Translations under genes and position numbers: made by a program | Shown here: positions 8,348 to 16,457 of the stretch, piece after piece | How the letters are laid out: each line of letters opens with the position of its first letter | Position numbering within the stretch: the first letter of the stretch is position 1 | The notes under the pieces: generated by a model | Seen by the model: the letters and a program-made list of their open reading frames with translations, nothing else | Told to the model about the DNA's origin: nothing | The model's database searches: none | Source of the DNA: an uncultured Clostridia bacterium | GTDB lineage: Bacteria > Bacillota > Clostridia > TANB77 > CAG-508 | NCBI GenBank assembly: GCA_944387525.1 | Contig: CALXFF010000006.1 | Span: forward strand, 1 to 58,886 | Length of the DNA: 58,886 nucleotides | Direction of reading: 5' to 3'

Positions 8348-9571
8348 ATGAAAAAAATAATTTTAAAAACATTTGGAATACTTTTAGTAGCGATACTTTT
8401 ACTACAAATACCAGTAACAATGGCAGCTGATAGCGTGAACGACTTAAAAAATCAACAAGAAGAAAATGAAGACAAAATAGAAGAAAATAAACAGAAAAAA
8501 GAAGAAATAACAGCAGAAAAAAATCAAACTATTTCTGAAGTAGAAGATATCACAACACAAATAGAAGACTATGAAAATCAAATTAGTGAATTAAACACAA
8601 AGATATCTGAATTAAACACTAAAATAGAAGAATCAGAGAAAAAAATAGAAGAAGCACAAGCTCAATATGATGAGCAAAAAGAATTATTAGACACAAGACT
8701 TGTTGTTGCATATGAGCAAGGAGAAACTTCATATTTAGATGTATTATTATCATCTGAAAATATAGTTGATTTTATATCTAATTATTTCTATATATCAGAA
8801 CTTGCAACAAGTGATACAGAGCTAATGGATAGCTTGCAAAAAGAAAAAGAAGAAATTGAAAAAGCAAAAACTGATTTAGAAAATAGTAAAAGAGAATTAG
8901 ATACATCAAAAGCAGAAAAACAAAGTATAACAACACAATTAGAGCAAACAAAATCAGAGAAAAATGCAAAAGTTTCTCAATTAACTCAAGATGAGCAAAC
9001 TATTCAAGCACAAATTGATGAGTTAGCAGAAGCAAATAAATCATTAGATGCTCAAATTTTGAAAAAACAAAAAGAAATAGAAGAACAATTGAAAAAACAA
9101 CAACAACAAAAACCATCAGGAGGTTCTTCTAACGGAGGAACTTCAACTGGAGGAGGAGCAGTAAGTTCATCAGGATTTATTTATCCAGTACCAAGTGGAT
9201 ATACAAGAATTACAACAGGTGTAACTTATTCTAGTGGGCAATATCATGGTGCAGTAGATTTTGGAAGTGGAGGAATAAATGGACAACCAGTTTATGCAGT
9301 AGCAGATGGAATAGTAGTAACAGCACAAAACTTAACATCAAGTTATGGAACATATGTAATTATTGCACATTATAATGGATTATACACATTATATGCACAT
9401 GGACAAAGGGGTTCTCTAAGAGTATCAGAAGGACAATCAGTATCTCAAGGACAACAAATAATGAATGTTGGAAGTACAGGAAACTCAACAGGACCACACT
9501 TACATTTTGAAGTAAGAACAAGTCCAGGAACATACAGTTGTAGACAAAACCCAATGAAATATTTGCCTTAA
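8348..9571 (+). CDS. second coiled-coil M23 peptidoglycan hydrolase
   Basis: The 407-aa protein has the same plan as its upstream neighbour: a signal peptide ending near TMAA, a coiled coil (about 30-250), a Gly/Ser-rich linker and an M23 domain with His300/Asp304 (HGAVD) and His384/His386 (HLHF). The two coiled coils share segments such as QGETSYLDVLLSS, so this is a tandem duplication. The linker and catalytic domains differ more, suggesting separate roles or timing under one FtsEX complex. Confidence 0.92.
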   Translation: MKKIILKTFGILLVAILLLQIPVTMAADSVNDLKNQQEENEDKIEENKQKKEEITAEKNQTISEVEDITTQIEDYENQISELNTKISELNTKIEESEKKIEEAQAQYDEQKELLDTRLVVAYEQGETSYLDVLLSSENIVDFISNYFYISELATSDTELMDSLQKEKEEIEKAKTDLENSKRELDTSKAEKQSITTQLEQTKSEKNAKVSQLTQDEQTIQAQIDELAEANKSLDAQILKKQKEIEEQLKKQQQQKPSGGSSNGGTSTGGGAVSSSGFIYPVPSGYTRITTGVTYSSGQYHGAVDFGSGGINGQPVYAVADGIVVTAQNLTSSYGTYVIIAHYNGLYTLYAHGQRGSLRVSEGQSVSQGQQIMNVGSTGNSTGPHLHFEVRTSPGTYSCRQNPMKYLP

Positions 9572-9628
9572 TAAATTAGAATATATCTAAATTAATTACA
9601 TACTATTTAAAAGAAAAGGTAAAATAGG

Positions 9629-9648
9629 GGACGGATTTTATTCCGTCC
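9629..9648 (+). repeat. short GGACGGA hairpin related to the GGGACGG repeats
   Basis: GGACGGA and TCCGTCC form a perfect 7-bp stem with a 6-nt loop between the second M23 gene and ctpA. There is no T-run, so it is not an obvious terminator. Confidence 0.55.
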
Positions 9649-9690
9649 ATTGTAATTAAATAGGCATTCTTTGAAAGGAAGGATTTTGAC

Positions 9691-10941
9691 ATGGAAGACA
9701 ATAAAAACAATGGCTACAAAGTAGTAACACAAAAGAAAGAAAGAAGTAGAACATATAAAATAGTAATGCTAGTAATCTTAGTAGCATTTGTAACATTTTT
9801 ATTAACATCTCTTGGAATGTATCAATATTTTTCTAATGGCTCTGTGTTAGCAAAAACAAGCCTATTTTCAACATCTGATACTGATAAAATAGCAAATACA
9901 TTAGAAAAATATAGAGATATAATTGATAAATATTATTTAGGAGAAGTAGATGAAGAAAAACTAAAAGAAGGAGCAATAAAAGGATACATTGATGGTTTAG
10001 ATGACCCATATACTGAATATATTTCAAAAGATGATATGCAAGACTATTTAGATGATACTATGGGGAATTTTGTTGGAATAGGAATATATATGGTTAAAGA
10101 TACAGAAAATAACAGAATAATGGTCTTATCACCAATAAAAAATAGCCCAGCTGAAAAAGCAGGAATATTACCAGGAGATTATATAACAGCAGTAGATGGA
10201 AAATCATATACAGGAGACGACTTCCAAACTATTTCAAATGAAATAAAAGGAGAAGAAGGAACAACTGTAAAATTAGAAATACTAAGAGGAGAGGAAACTC
10301 TAACATTTGAAATAACAAGAGAAAATATAACAGTAAATCCAGTAGAAGGAGAAGTTTTAGAAAACAACATAGGATATATAGAATTTTCATCATTTGATGA
10401 TGGAACAGCTGAGCAATTTAAAGCAAAATTCGAAGAATTACAAAATCAAGGAATAACATCATTAATAATTGATTTAAGAAATAATGGTGGAGGAATTGTA
10501 GATGAAGCTTTAGAAATTGCAGGATATATTGCAGATAAAAATTCTGTTTTACTATATGAGGTAGACAAAGATAATAATGAAGAAGTAGAAAAATCAAAAA
10601 ATGATCCAATAATAAATATGCCAGTTATAATTTTAACAAATGAAAATACAGCAAGTTCATCAGAAATACTTTCAGGAGCTTTAAAAGATTTAGGAAAAGC
10701 AAAAATTGTAGGAACTAAAACTTATGGAAAAGGTGTAATACAAGAAGTTTTAACATTGGCAGATGGAAGTGGATTAAAAATCACAACAGAAAAATATTTG
10801 ACACCAAACAAAACAGAAATAAATGGAATAGGAATAGAACCAGACGAAACAGTAGAATTACCAGACACAGTAGAAAATGTATTAAATGTAGATAGAAGTC
10901 AAGATACACAATTGCAAAAGGCTATCGAAATGCTAAAATAA
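9691..10941 (+). CDS. S41 carboxy-terminal processing protease (CtpA/CtpB type)
   Basis: A membrane-anchored serine protease of 416 aa. One N-terminal helix (about residues 24-45) precedes a PDZ domain (about 120-200) and the S41 domain. By alignment with E. coli Tsp the catalytic pair is Ser322 in NTASSSEI and Lys347 in TYGKG, 25 residues apart as in that family. GAAAGGAAGG precedes ATG 9691. The location behind ftsEX and the M23 hydrolases matches other Firmicutes, where a Ctp protease lies beside ftsEX. It may turn over the hydrolases. Confidence 0.93.
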   Translation: MEDNKNNGYKVVTQKKERSRTYKIVMLVILVAFVTFLLTSLGMYQYFSNGSVLAKTSLFSTSDTDKIANTLEKYRDIIDKYYLGEVDEEKLKEGAIKGYIDGLDDPYTEYISKDDMQDYLDDTMGNFVGIGIYMVKDTENNRIMVLSPIKNSPAEKAGILPGDYITAVDGKSYTGDDFQTISNEIKGEEGTTVKLEILRGEETLTFEITRENITVNPVEGEVLENNIGYIEFSSFDDGTAEQFKAKFEELQNQGITSLIIDLRNNGGGIVDEALEIAGYIADKNSVLLYEVDKDNNEEVEKSKNDPIINMPVIILTNENTASSSEILSGALKDLGKAKIVGTKTYGKGVIQEVLTLADGSGLKITTEKYLTPNKTEINGIGIEPDETVELPDTVENVLNVDRSQDTQLQKAIEMLK

Positions 10942-10963
10942 AGTAGTAAGAAGGGGAAAAGTT

Positions 10964-11554
10964 ATGAATTTACCAAACAAATTAACTATATTTAGAATGA
11001 TATTAGTACCAATTATGGTTATAATCCCTTTTTTAGGAATAAAAACTGAAGTTTTGGGAATACCATTAACATATATAATAATTGATTTTATTTTTATAAT
11101 AGCATCTATAACAGATAAACTAGATGGATATTTAGCAAGGAAAAACAATCAAGTAACGACATTTGGTAAATTTCTTGATCCATTAGCTGATAAAATATTA
11201 GTACTTGCAGCAATGATGATGCTAGTAGAGATGGCAAAACTGCCAGCTTGGATTCCAATCATAGTTTTAGCAAGAGAATTTATAGTTTCAGGATATAGAT
11301 TAGTTGCTGTGGAAAAAGGCGGAAAAGTAATTGCTGCATCAAAATGGGGAAAATTGAAAACTGTTACTCAAATGATTGCAATTATTTTAGCATTCTTAGA
11401 CCTACATGCTTTTGGAGAATGTTTTTCAGGTACATTACAAGGTGGGGATTTTGTACTAAACTTTGTTGTTACAATAATGATGATAATACAGGTTATAGCT
11501 ACAATTTTCTCCGGAGTTGATTATCTAAAAGGGGCTAAAGAATTAATAAAATAG
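10964..11554 (+). CDS. pgsA: CDP-diacylglycerol--glycerol-3-phosphate 3-phosphatidyltransferase
   Basis: The enzyme makes phosphatidylglycerol phosphate in the membrane. The 196-aa protein has the complete CDP-alcohol phosphotransferase motif D-x2-D-G-x2-A-R-x8-G-x3-D-x3-D at residues 51-76 and several hydrophobic helices. AGGGG precedes ATG 10964. It is 22 bases downstream of ctpA and is followed by a terminator. Confidence 0.94.
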   Translation: MNLPNKLTIFRMILVPIMVIIPFLGIKTEVLGIPLTYIIIDFIFIIASITDKLDGYLARKNNQVTTFGKFLDPLADKILVLAAMMMLVEMAKLPAWIPIIVLAREFIVSGYRLVAVEKGGKVIAASKWGKLKTVTQMIAIILAFLDLHAFGECFSGTLQGGDFVLNFVVTIMMIIQVIATIFSGVDYLKGAKELIK

Positions 11555-11572
11555 AATGTAAATTAAAAAAAG

Positions 11573-11602
11573 TTGGAATTTGCTTGACAAATTTCAATTT
11601 TT
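11573..11602 (+). terminator. intrinsic terminator after pgsA
   Basis: TTGGAATTTG (11573-11582) pairs with CAAATTTCAA (11588-11597, one G-T pair) and is followed by five T. The right half overlaps the -35 box of the greA promoter. Confidence 0.75.
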
Positions 11603-11612
11603 GCCGTAATAT
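11584..11612 (+). promoter_or_regulatory. promoter for greA
   Basis: TTGACA (11584-11589), a 17-base spacer, TAATAT (11607-11612). The -35 box lies inside the hairpin of the pgsA terminator. Confidence 0.75.
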
Positions 11613-11642
11613 ATTAAAAGTCAATTTGAAAGGAGAATTACT

Positions 11643-12119
11643 ATGGAAGAAAAAGAGGTTATATTAACACAAGAAGGATATGATAATTTAGAAAAAGAAT
11701 TAAACTATTTAAGAACAGAAAAAAGAGCAGAAATTGCTGATAGAATAAAAGTAGCTTTAGGATTTGGAGATTTATCAGAAAACTCTGAATATGATGAAGC
11801 TAAAAATGCACAAGCAGAAAATGAAGCTAAAATTGCAGAATTAGAAAATAAAGTAAGATATGCAAAAATCATAGATGAAAAAGATATAGACACAGAAACA
11901 GTACAAATAGGAAATATAGTAAAAGTTCTAGATATGGAATTTGATGAAAAAATTGAGTATACAATAGTTGGTTCAACAGAAGTTAATTTAGCAGAAAATA
12001 AAATTTCTAATGAGTCACCTTTAGGTCAAGCATTGCTTGGAGCAAAGAAAAATAACGTAGTAGAAGTAAATGCACCAGCAGGTGTAATGAAATATAAAAT
12101 ATTATCAATAAAGAAATAG
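11643..12119 (+). CDS. greA: transcription elongation factor GreA
   Basis: GreA rescues backtracked RNA polymerase by stimulating transcript cleavage. The 158-aa length is typical. The N-terminal coiled coil carries the acidic tip region (FGDLSENSEYDEAK, about residues 38-51), and the C-terminal FKBP-like domain ends the protein. AAAGGAG precedes ATG 11643. Confidence 0.95.
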   Translation: MEEKEVILTQEGYDNLEKELNYLRTEKRAEIADRIKVALGFGDLSENSEYDEAKNAQAENEAKIAELENKVRYAKIIDEKDIDTETVQIGNIVKVLDMEFDEKIEYTIVGSTEVNLAENKISNESPLGQALLGAKKNNVVEVNAPAGVMKYKILSIKK

Positions 12120-12134
12120 AATATGAATAATAGG

Positions 12135-12410
12135 AAAGATAGAATAAATTGTTACAATTCACAGTTGAAATAATTTCTTATTAGCTAAGATATTATATTA
12201 AATATTTTTTGTACCTTGTTGTCGCAACAGTCTGATTATCAAAAGAAAAATTTATTTTTCTTTTGATTGAAAGAAAGTTGCTCCAATCGCACTCGCCTTA
12301 TAAAAGGCTCGTTTGGGCGCTACGCGGTACAGCAAAAGTATTTAATATAATATCATTGCTATAAAGAATACATAAAATGACTGTAAATTGTAACAATTTA
12401 TTTTATCTTT
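12135..12410. repeat. 276-bp imperfect palindrome (MITE-like or structured RNA)
   Basis: The arms 12135-12215 and 12326-12410 are inverted copies of each other over about 80 bases with scattered differences; they share ATAAATTGTTACAATT and ATATTATATTAAATA, and both end in GTACC. The centre has a perfect 13-bp stem (12238-12250 with 12255-12267), small hairpins and a GC-richer stretch near 12270-12330. No ORF was found. It fills most of the 387-base gap between greA and the next gene. A non-autonomous transposon remnant or a large structured RNA are both possible. Confidence 0.7.
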
Positions 12411-12434
12411 ATTAAATTAGCATCCTTAAAAGTG

Positions 12435-12463
12435 TTGATATTATACATATAAATTGATAAAAT
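12435..12463 (+). promoter_or_regulatory. promoter for the hydrolase operon
   Basis: TTGATA (12435-12440), 17-base spacer, TAAAAT (12458-12463), 44 bases before the hydrolase start. Confidence 0.6.
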
Positions 12464-12506
12464 AGATGCATAAATAAAGAAATAAAAAATTAATTAGAGG
12501 GAGAAA

Positions 12507-13391
12507 ATGAAAAAGAAAATAGCAAAAACTATAATAGGAATCATAATATTAATAATTGCAATAATAATGCTAATCATATCATTTTTCTTAATAATGGATA
12601 TCGAAAGCAAAGCACCAGAAGAAGTACAAATAGATTGCAATTTAGAAACTGAAGAATTTATAGGAAGAAAAGTATTTATAATAACACCAAAAAATGAACA
12701 AAAATCAGAAAAAGTAATATTATATCTACATGGAGGCTCATACGTAGCAGAAACAAGTAGCAATCATTGGAGATTTTTAGAAAAATTAGTGAAAGATACA
12801 AATGCAACAATAATACTTCCAGATTATCCACTAACACCAAAATACACATATAAAGACGTATTCACAATGATTACACCATTATATAAAGAAATAATAGAAG
12901 AAGTTCCAACAAATAATTTAATATTAATGGGAGACTCAGCAGGTGGAGGAATGAGTTTAGCACTATTAGAAAAACTAAGTCAAGAAAAAATAGAAATGCC
13001 ATATAAAACAATATTAATATCACCATGGCTAGATGTAAGGCTAGAAAATCCAGAAATAGATAATGTACAAAAATATGATAAAGATTTAAACAAAGAATCT
13101 TTAAAAATTGCAGGAATTGCATATGCTGGAAAAGATGGAATAGATAGCTACTTGGTAAATCCAATAGATGGAGATTTATCAAAATTAAAAAATGTAACAA
13201 TTTTTACAGGAACATATGATATACTAAATCCAGACGTACATGTTTTAGAAGAAAAGGCAAAAGAATCTAATGTTGAACTAGAAATTAAAGAATATGACGG
13301 TGCAGGGCATATCTGGTTTATCAATAATAATAGCGGAAAAGAATTAGATGAAAAAGGTTATCAAGACTTGCTTGAAGAAGTGGAAGAATAG
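12507..13391 (+). CDS. membrane-anchored alpha/beta hydrolase (HSL-type esterase)
   Basis: A 294-aa esterase-like protein with one N-terminal membrane helix (about 6-30). It has the oxyanion motif HGG (75-77), the nucleophile elbow GDSAGG with Ser144, and later Asp and His candidates in TYDILNPD and GAGHIW. This is the hormone-sensitive-lipase branch of the fold. The substrate is unknown. It heads a three-gene unit with an acyltransferase-like protein and a membrane protein, so action on acylated lipids or alcohols is a reasonable inference. Confidence 0.85.
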   Translation: MKKKIAKTIIGIIILIIAIIMLIISFFLIMDIESKAPEEVQIDCNLETEEFIGRKVFIITPKNEQKSEKVILYLHGGSYVAETSSNHWRFLEKLVKDTNATIILPDYPLTPKYTYKDVFTMITPLYKEIIEEVPTNNLILMGDSAGGGMSLALLEKLSQEKIEMPYKTILISPWLDVRLENPEIDNVQKYDKDLNKESLKIAGIAYAGKDGIDSYLVNPIDGDLSKLKNVTIFTGTYDILNPDVHVLEEKAKESNVELEIKEYDGAGHIWFINNNSGKELDEKGYQDLLEEVEE

Positions 13392-13435
13392 CAGTATAAT
13401 CAATAAAAAAATACAATAAAGGTGAAGGGATTATA

Positions 13436-14740
13436 ATGAAAGAAAAAGAAAGAAAATTAGCATGGAGAAGGCTAGACAATTCAGCTAAAATATTTCCAAT
13501 TGCAGCAGGTAGAAAATACAGCACAGTTTTTAGATTATCAGTAGTATTAAATGAAAATGTAGAACCGAAAATGCTAGAAAAAGCAGTAAAAGAGACACTG
13601 GAAAAATATAAAGCATTTAAAGTAAGAATGAAATCAGGATTTTTTTGGTACTATTTTGAAGAAAATACAAAAGAACCAATAATTGAAAAAGAAAAAGACT
13701 ATCCTTGTAACTACATAGATCCAAATAAAAATAATGGTTATTTATTTAAAGTAACATATTTCAATAATAAAATAAATATAGATATATTTCACTCTCTAAC
13801 AGATGGGAATAGTGGAAATGTATTTTTCAGAGAAATTGTATATACATATTTGGAACTTATGCATCCAGAAATATTAAAAGAAGAAAGAAAAGCAAGAAAA
13901 ATAGATGCATCTGAATATAACACAGAAGATAGTTACATGAAAAACTATGATAAAAAAGCAAAAGGAAATAGTTCAACAAAAAAAGCATATACATTAAAAG
14001 GAAAATACATCCCATTACAAGCCAAAAGCGTCATACATGAAATAATAGATTTAGATAAATTAAAAGTTTTAAGCAAGGAAAAGGAAGCAACAATTACACA
14101 ATATTTAACAGCAGTTTTGATATATTCAATATATAAAGAAAATTATTTAAGATATAAAAGTAAATCACAAAAGCCAATAAAAGTATGTATACCAGTAAAT
14201 TTGAAGAAATATTTTCCTTCAAAAACAATGTCAAACTTCTTTTCATACATTACAGTTGAGGCTCAAATGCAAAAAGACAATTTGGACACATTTGATAAAA
14301 TATTAGAATTTGTAAAAAAAGAATTTAAAGAAAAATTAGCAGAAGAAGAAATTATAAAAACAATGTCTGCAAATGTAAAACTAGGAACTAATTTCTTTAT
14401 AAAAACTATACCACTATTTTTAAAAAAACCATTAGTTAGATTAAGTTACCTAGAAATTAGAAAATATACAACAATCACATATTCTAACATTGGAAGAATA
14501 GGAATTATAGGAAAATACAAAAACTATATAAAATATTTCTTGATGCTAATTGCACCAGAAAATGTAGAAAAAATAAAATGTTCAAGTTGTACATTTGAAA
14601 ATAAAATGGTATTTACATTTACATCAATTTTAAATGACAATAATATAGAAAAGGGCTTTTATAATTTCTTGAAAGAAAAAGGAATCAATGTAGAAATAGA
14701 AAGTAATGGTGTTTTAGATGATATATCCAAAGAAAATTAG
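13436..14740 (+). CDS. condensation/alcohol-acetyltransferase-like protein
   Basis: The 434-aa protein resembles the CoA-dependent acyltransferase superfamily: a chloramphenicol-acetyltransferase-like N-terminal half carries the HxxxDG active-site motif as HSLTDG (His119, Asp123). No signal peptide is seen. AGGTGAAGGG precedes ATG 13436. Substrates cannot be told from sequence. The partner genes suggest a membrane-linked acyl transfer pathway; a role as a polyketide-associated enzyme is less likely because no carrier protein is nearby. Confidence 0.75.
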   Translation: MKEKERKLAWRRLDNSAKIFPIAAGRKYSTVFRLSVVLNENVEPKMLEKAVKETLEKYKAFKVRMKSGFFWYYFEENTKEPIIEKEKDYPCNYIDPNKNNGYLFKVTYFNNKINIDIFHSLTDGNSGNVFFREIVYTYLELMHPEILKEERKARKIDASEYNTEDSYMKNYDKKAKGNSSTKKAYTLKGKYIPLQAKSVIHEIIDLDKLKVLSKEKEATITQYLTAVLIYSIYKENYLRYKSKSQKPIKVCIPVNLKKYFPSKTMSNFFSYITVEAQMQKDNLDTFDKILEFVKKEFKEKLAEEEIIKTMSANVKLGTNFFIKTIPLFLKKPLVRLSYLEIRKYTTITYSNIGRIGIIGKYKNYIKYFLMLIAPENVEKIKCSSCTFENKMVFTFTSILNDNNIEKGFYNFLKEKGINVEIESNGVLDDISKEN

Positions 14741-15281
14741 TGCAAATAAAAGTGGAAAATTAATAAAAATATTATTGTTATCATCTGTAATTTTAGCAAT
14801 AATACTAATATTAATTAACAAATTAACAACTCCAAATGTATCTTGGGCAGCCTTAGCAAATGGTGGAATTATATATGTATGGATTACAGTAATCTATTCA
14901 ATTAGAAAAAATACAAATATTGCAGGACATGTGCTAATACAAACACTTGCAATATCGTTGCTAACCGTTTTTATAGATTACAAGCTAGGATTTCAAGGCT
15001 GGTCAATCGAAATTTCAATTCCAATTATTATTATGATTTCAAATATAACAATGTTGGTATTGACAATTGTAAGTTATAAAAAATATATTAAATATGCAAT
15101 TTATCAATTAGTTATCGTTTTATTTAGTATGTTGCCAGTAGTTTTCATTGAAGAAAAAATGGTTAATAATCCAGTTTTAAGCATTGTTGCAAGTAGTATT
15201 TCTGTTCTCAATTTTATTTTATGCTTAATACTTTGTGCAAGAGATGTTAAAGAAGCTATAGTTAGGAAATTTCATTGGTAG
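14718..15281 (+). CDS. polytopic membrane protein, possibly DUF6320-related
   Basis: The 187-aa protein is mostly hydrophobic, with about five to six predicted helices. It begins inside the 3' end of the acyltransferase gene (23-base overlap), implying coupled translation. Membrane proteins of DUF6320 type accompany hydrolase/acyltransferase pairs in other Clostridia, but usually carry a zinc-ribbon N-terminus that is absent here. The function is unknown, and the family link is from recall only. Confidence 0.6.
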   Translation: MIYPKKISANKSGKLIKILLLSSVILAIILILINKLTTPNVSWAALANGGIIYVWITVIYSIRKNTNIAGHVLIQTLAISLLTVFIDYKLGFQGWSIEISIPIIIMISNITMLVLTIVSYKKYIKYAIYQLVIVLFSMLPVVFIEEKMVNNPVLSIVASSISVLNFILCLILCARDVKEAIVRKFHW

Positions 15282-15344
15282 TTTAGTTGAAAAACAATTA
15301 CAATTTTATTAGTAATAAAATGTAAAAAAATGTATATAATATTA

Positions 15345-15376
15345 TTGACATAATGGCTAAATTATGATAATATAAT
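15345..15376 (+). promoter_or_regulatory. promoter of the type III antitoxin RNA
   Basis: TTGACA (15345-15350) is followed by TAATAT at 15368 (17-base spacer) running into TATAAT (15371-15376). Transcription would start at or just before the first 48-bp repeat. Confidence 0.8.
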
Positions 15377-15381
15377 TTTAG

Positions 15382-15562
15382 CAAATATGTTTCGCTAATT
15401 AGGGTGCGAATAACAAAAAGCCTAATGAACAAATATGTTTCGCTAATTAGGGTGCGAATAACAAAAAGCCTAATGAACAAATATGTTTCGCTAATTAGGG
15501 TGCGAATAACAAAAAGCCTAATGAACAAATAGTAGGGGGCTATTTAAAATAGCTCTCTTTTT
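15382..15562 (+). ncRNA. type III antitoxin RNA (ToxI/CptI-like) with terminator
   Basis: Three exact 48-bp direct repeats start at 15382, 15430 and 15478, followed by a 6-base partial copy. Each unit contains the pairing ATTAGG/CCTAAT. Behind them lies a terminator hairpin (GGGGGCTATT at 15535-15544 with AATAGCTCTC at 15548-15557) and TTTTT. A promoter, tandem repeats of 35-50 nt, an internal terminator, then a toxin gene is the hallmark layout of type III systems. The terminator sets the ratio of antitoxin RNA to toxin mRNA, and the toxin cuts the precursor into repeat-sized inhibitory RNAs. Confidence 0.88.
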
Positions 15563-15585
15563 GTATTTTTGAAAGGTGGGAAAGT

Positions 15586-16071
15586 GTGAAGATAGAGCAA
15601 GGAAAATTTTATTTCATAAAAGATGAATTTTTTGAATTAGTAAAAGATAAAGAATTGTGTCAAAACAAAGAAAAAGGCAATAAAAGGCCATGCTTTTACT
15701 GTTTTAGAGATAAAAAATTTGAGAAATTGATATGGTTTATTCCGATCAGTAGTAAAGTTGAAAAATATAAAAAAATATATAATAAGAAAATGGAAAGAAA
15801 TGGTGTTGTTGATACAATTGCATTTAGTTATGTAGAAGGTGAAGAAAGAGCATTTTTAATACAAAATATGTTTCCAACAACTCGTAAATATATTGTAGAA
15901 AAGTATGTAAGGCAAAATAGAGATGTAAAAGTAAATGAAAAATTTAAAAAGGAATTAGAATCAAAAGCAAATAAGGTTTTAATTTTAGTTGAAAAGGGGA
16001 ATAACAAAATAGTTTTTCCAGATATTAAGAACATAAAAGAAATTTTATTAAAAGAGTTAGAGAATAATTAA
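15586..16071 (+). CDS. type III toxin endoribonuclease, CptN/ToxN-like
   Basis: A 161-aa protein of the size of ToxN-superfamily RNases (about 150-190 aa). Segments such as GKFYFIKDEFF, RPCFYCF, WFIPISSKVEKYKKIY and AFLIQNMFPTTRKYI match my recollection of the CptIN family. GTG 15586 is the start, with AAAGGTGG 6-8 bases upstream. It sits directly behind the repeat array and terminator that would encode its RNA antitoxin. Type III toxins cleave cellular RNA, stop growth and can abort phage infection. Assignment to CptIN rather than ToxIN or TenpIN is less certain than assignment to type III. Confidence 0.85.
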   Translation: MKIEQGKFYFIKDEFFELVKDKELCQNKEKGNKRPCFYCFRDKKFEKLIWFIPISSKVEKYKKIYNKKMERNGVVDTIAFSYVEGEERAFLIQNMFPTTRKYIVEKYVRQNRDVKVNEKFKKELESKANKVLILVEKGNNKIVFPDIKNIKEILLKELENN

Positions 16072-16078
16072 ATAATTG

Positions 16079-16108
16079 TTGACATCATTAAAACATAAAA
16101 TATATAAT
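16079..16108 (+). promoter_or_regulatory. promoter of the 67-aa gene
   Basis: TTGACA (16079-16084), 18-base spacer, TATAAT (16103-16108), 22 bases before ATG 16130. Confidence 0.75.
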
Positions 16109-16129
16109 ACTCATAAATAGGGTGGTATT

Positions 16130-16333
16130 ATGAAAAAGATAGTGGAAACAAGTTTAGTAATAAAAAAAGAAACAAAATTTGACAAAATAAGAGATGCTTT
16201 ATTTAGCCTGTTTTTTCATGAAGAATATGAAATGATGCAAAGACTAGATGAATTACTAAAGGTTAAAAGAGTTGAAACTAATAAAATTGTAATACCAAAA
16301 GAAATGAAAAAGTTTAACAATAGAGGAAAGTAA
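16130..16333 (+). CDS. small basic protein of unknown function
   Basis: This 67-aa, lysine-rich protein has its own consensus promoter, a GGGTGG ribosome site and a strong terminator, so it is likely real. No family is recognised. It lies 58 bases behind the type III toxin, but its separate promoter means it need not be part of that system. Confidence 0.6.
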   Translation: MKKIVETSLVIKKETKFDKIRDALFSLFFHEEYEMMQRLDELLKVKRVETNKIVIPKEMKKFNNRGK

Positions 16334-16362
16334 TAATAAAGTTGCAAAAATTATGTAAATGT

Positions 16363-16412
16363 AGTACAATAAATTATAGAATGAAAATTCTATTTTTATT
16401 GTACTTGTTTTT
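16363..16412 (+). terminator. intrinsic terminator after the 67-aa gene
   Basis: AGTACAATAAA (16363-16373) pairs with 16395-16405 and ATAGAAT (16376-16382) with 16387-16393, giving a long interrupted stem followed by TTGTTTTTTTT. Confidence 0.85.
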
Positions 16413-16457
16413 TTAAGTACAAAATTATTTCAAACTAATACATAAGGAGGAAACAAG

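Noticed and set aside
15298-15528. Minus-strand repetitive ORF through the 48-bp repeats
   Set aside because: Because 48 is a multiple of three, the repeats stay open in frame. There is no good ribosome site, and the region is better explained as a non-coding RNA on the plus strand.
15382-15531. Short CRISPR array
   Set aside because: The 48-bp units are directly abutting identical repeats with no unique spacers, and no cas genes are near. The layout with promoter, terminator and toxin fits a type III antitoxin.
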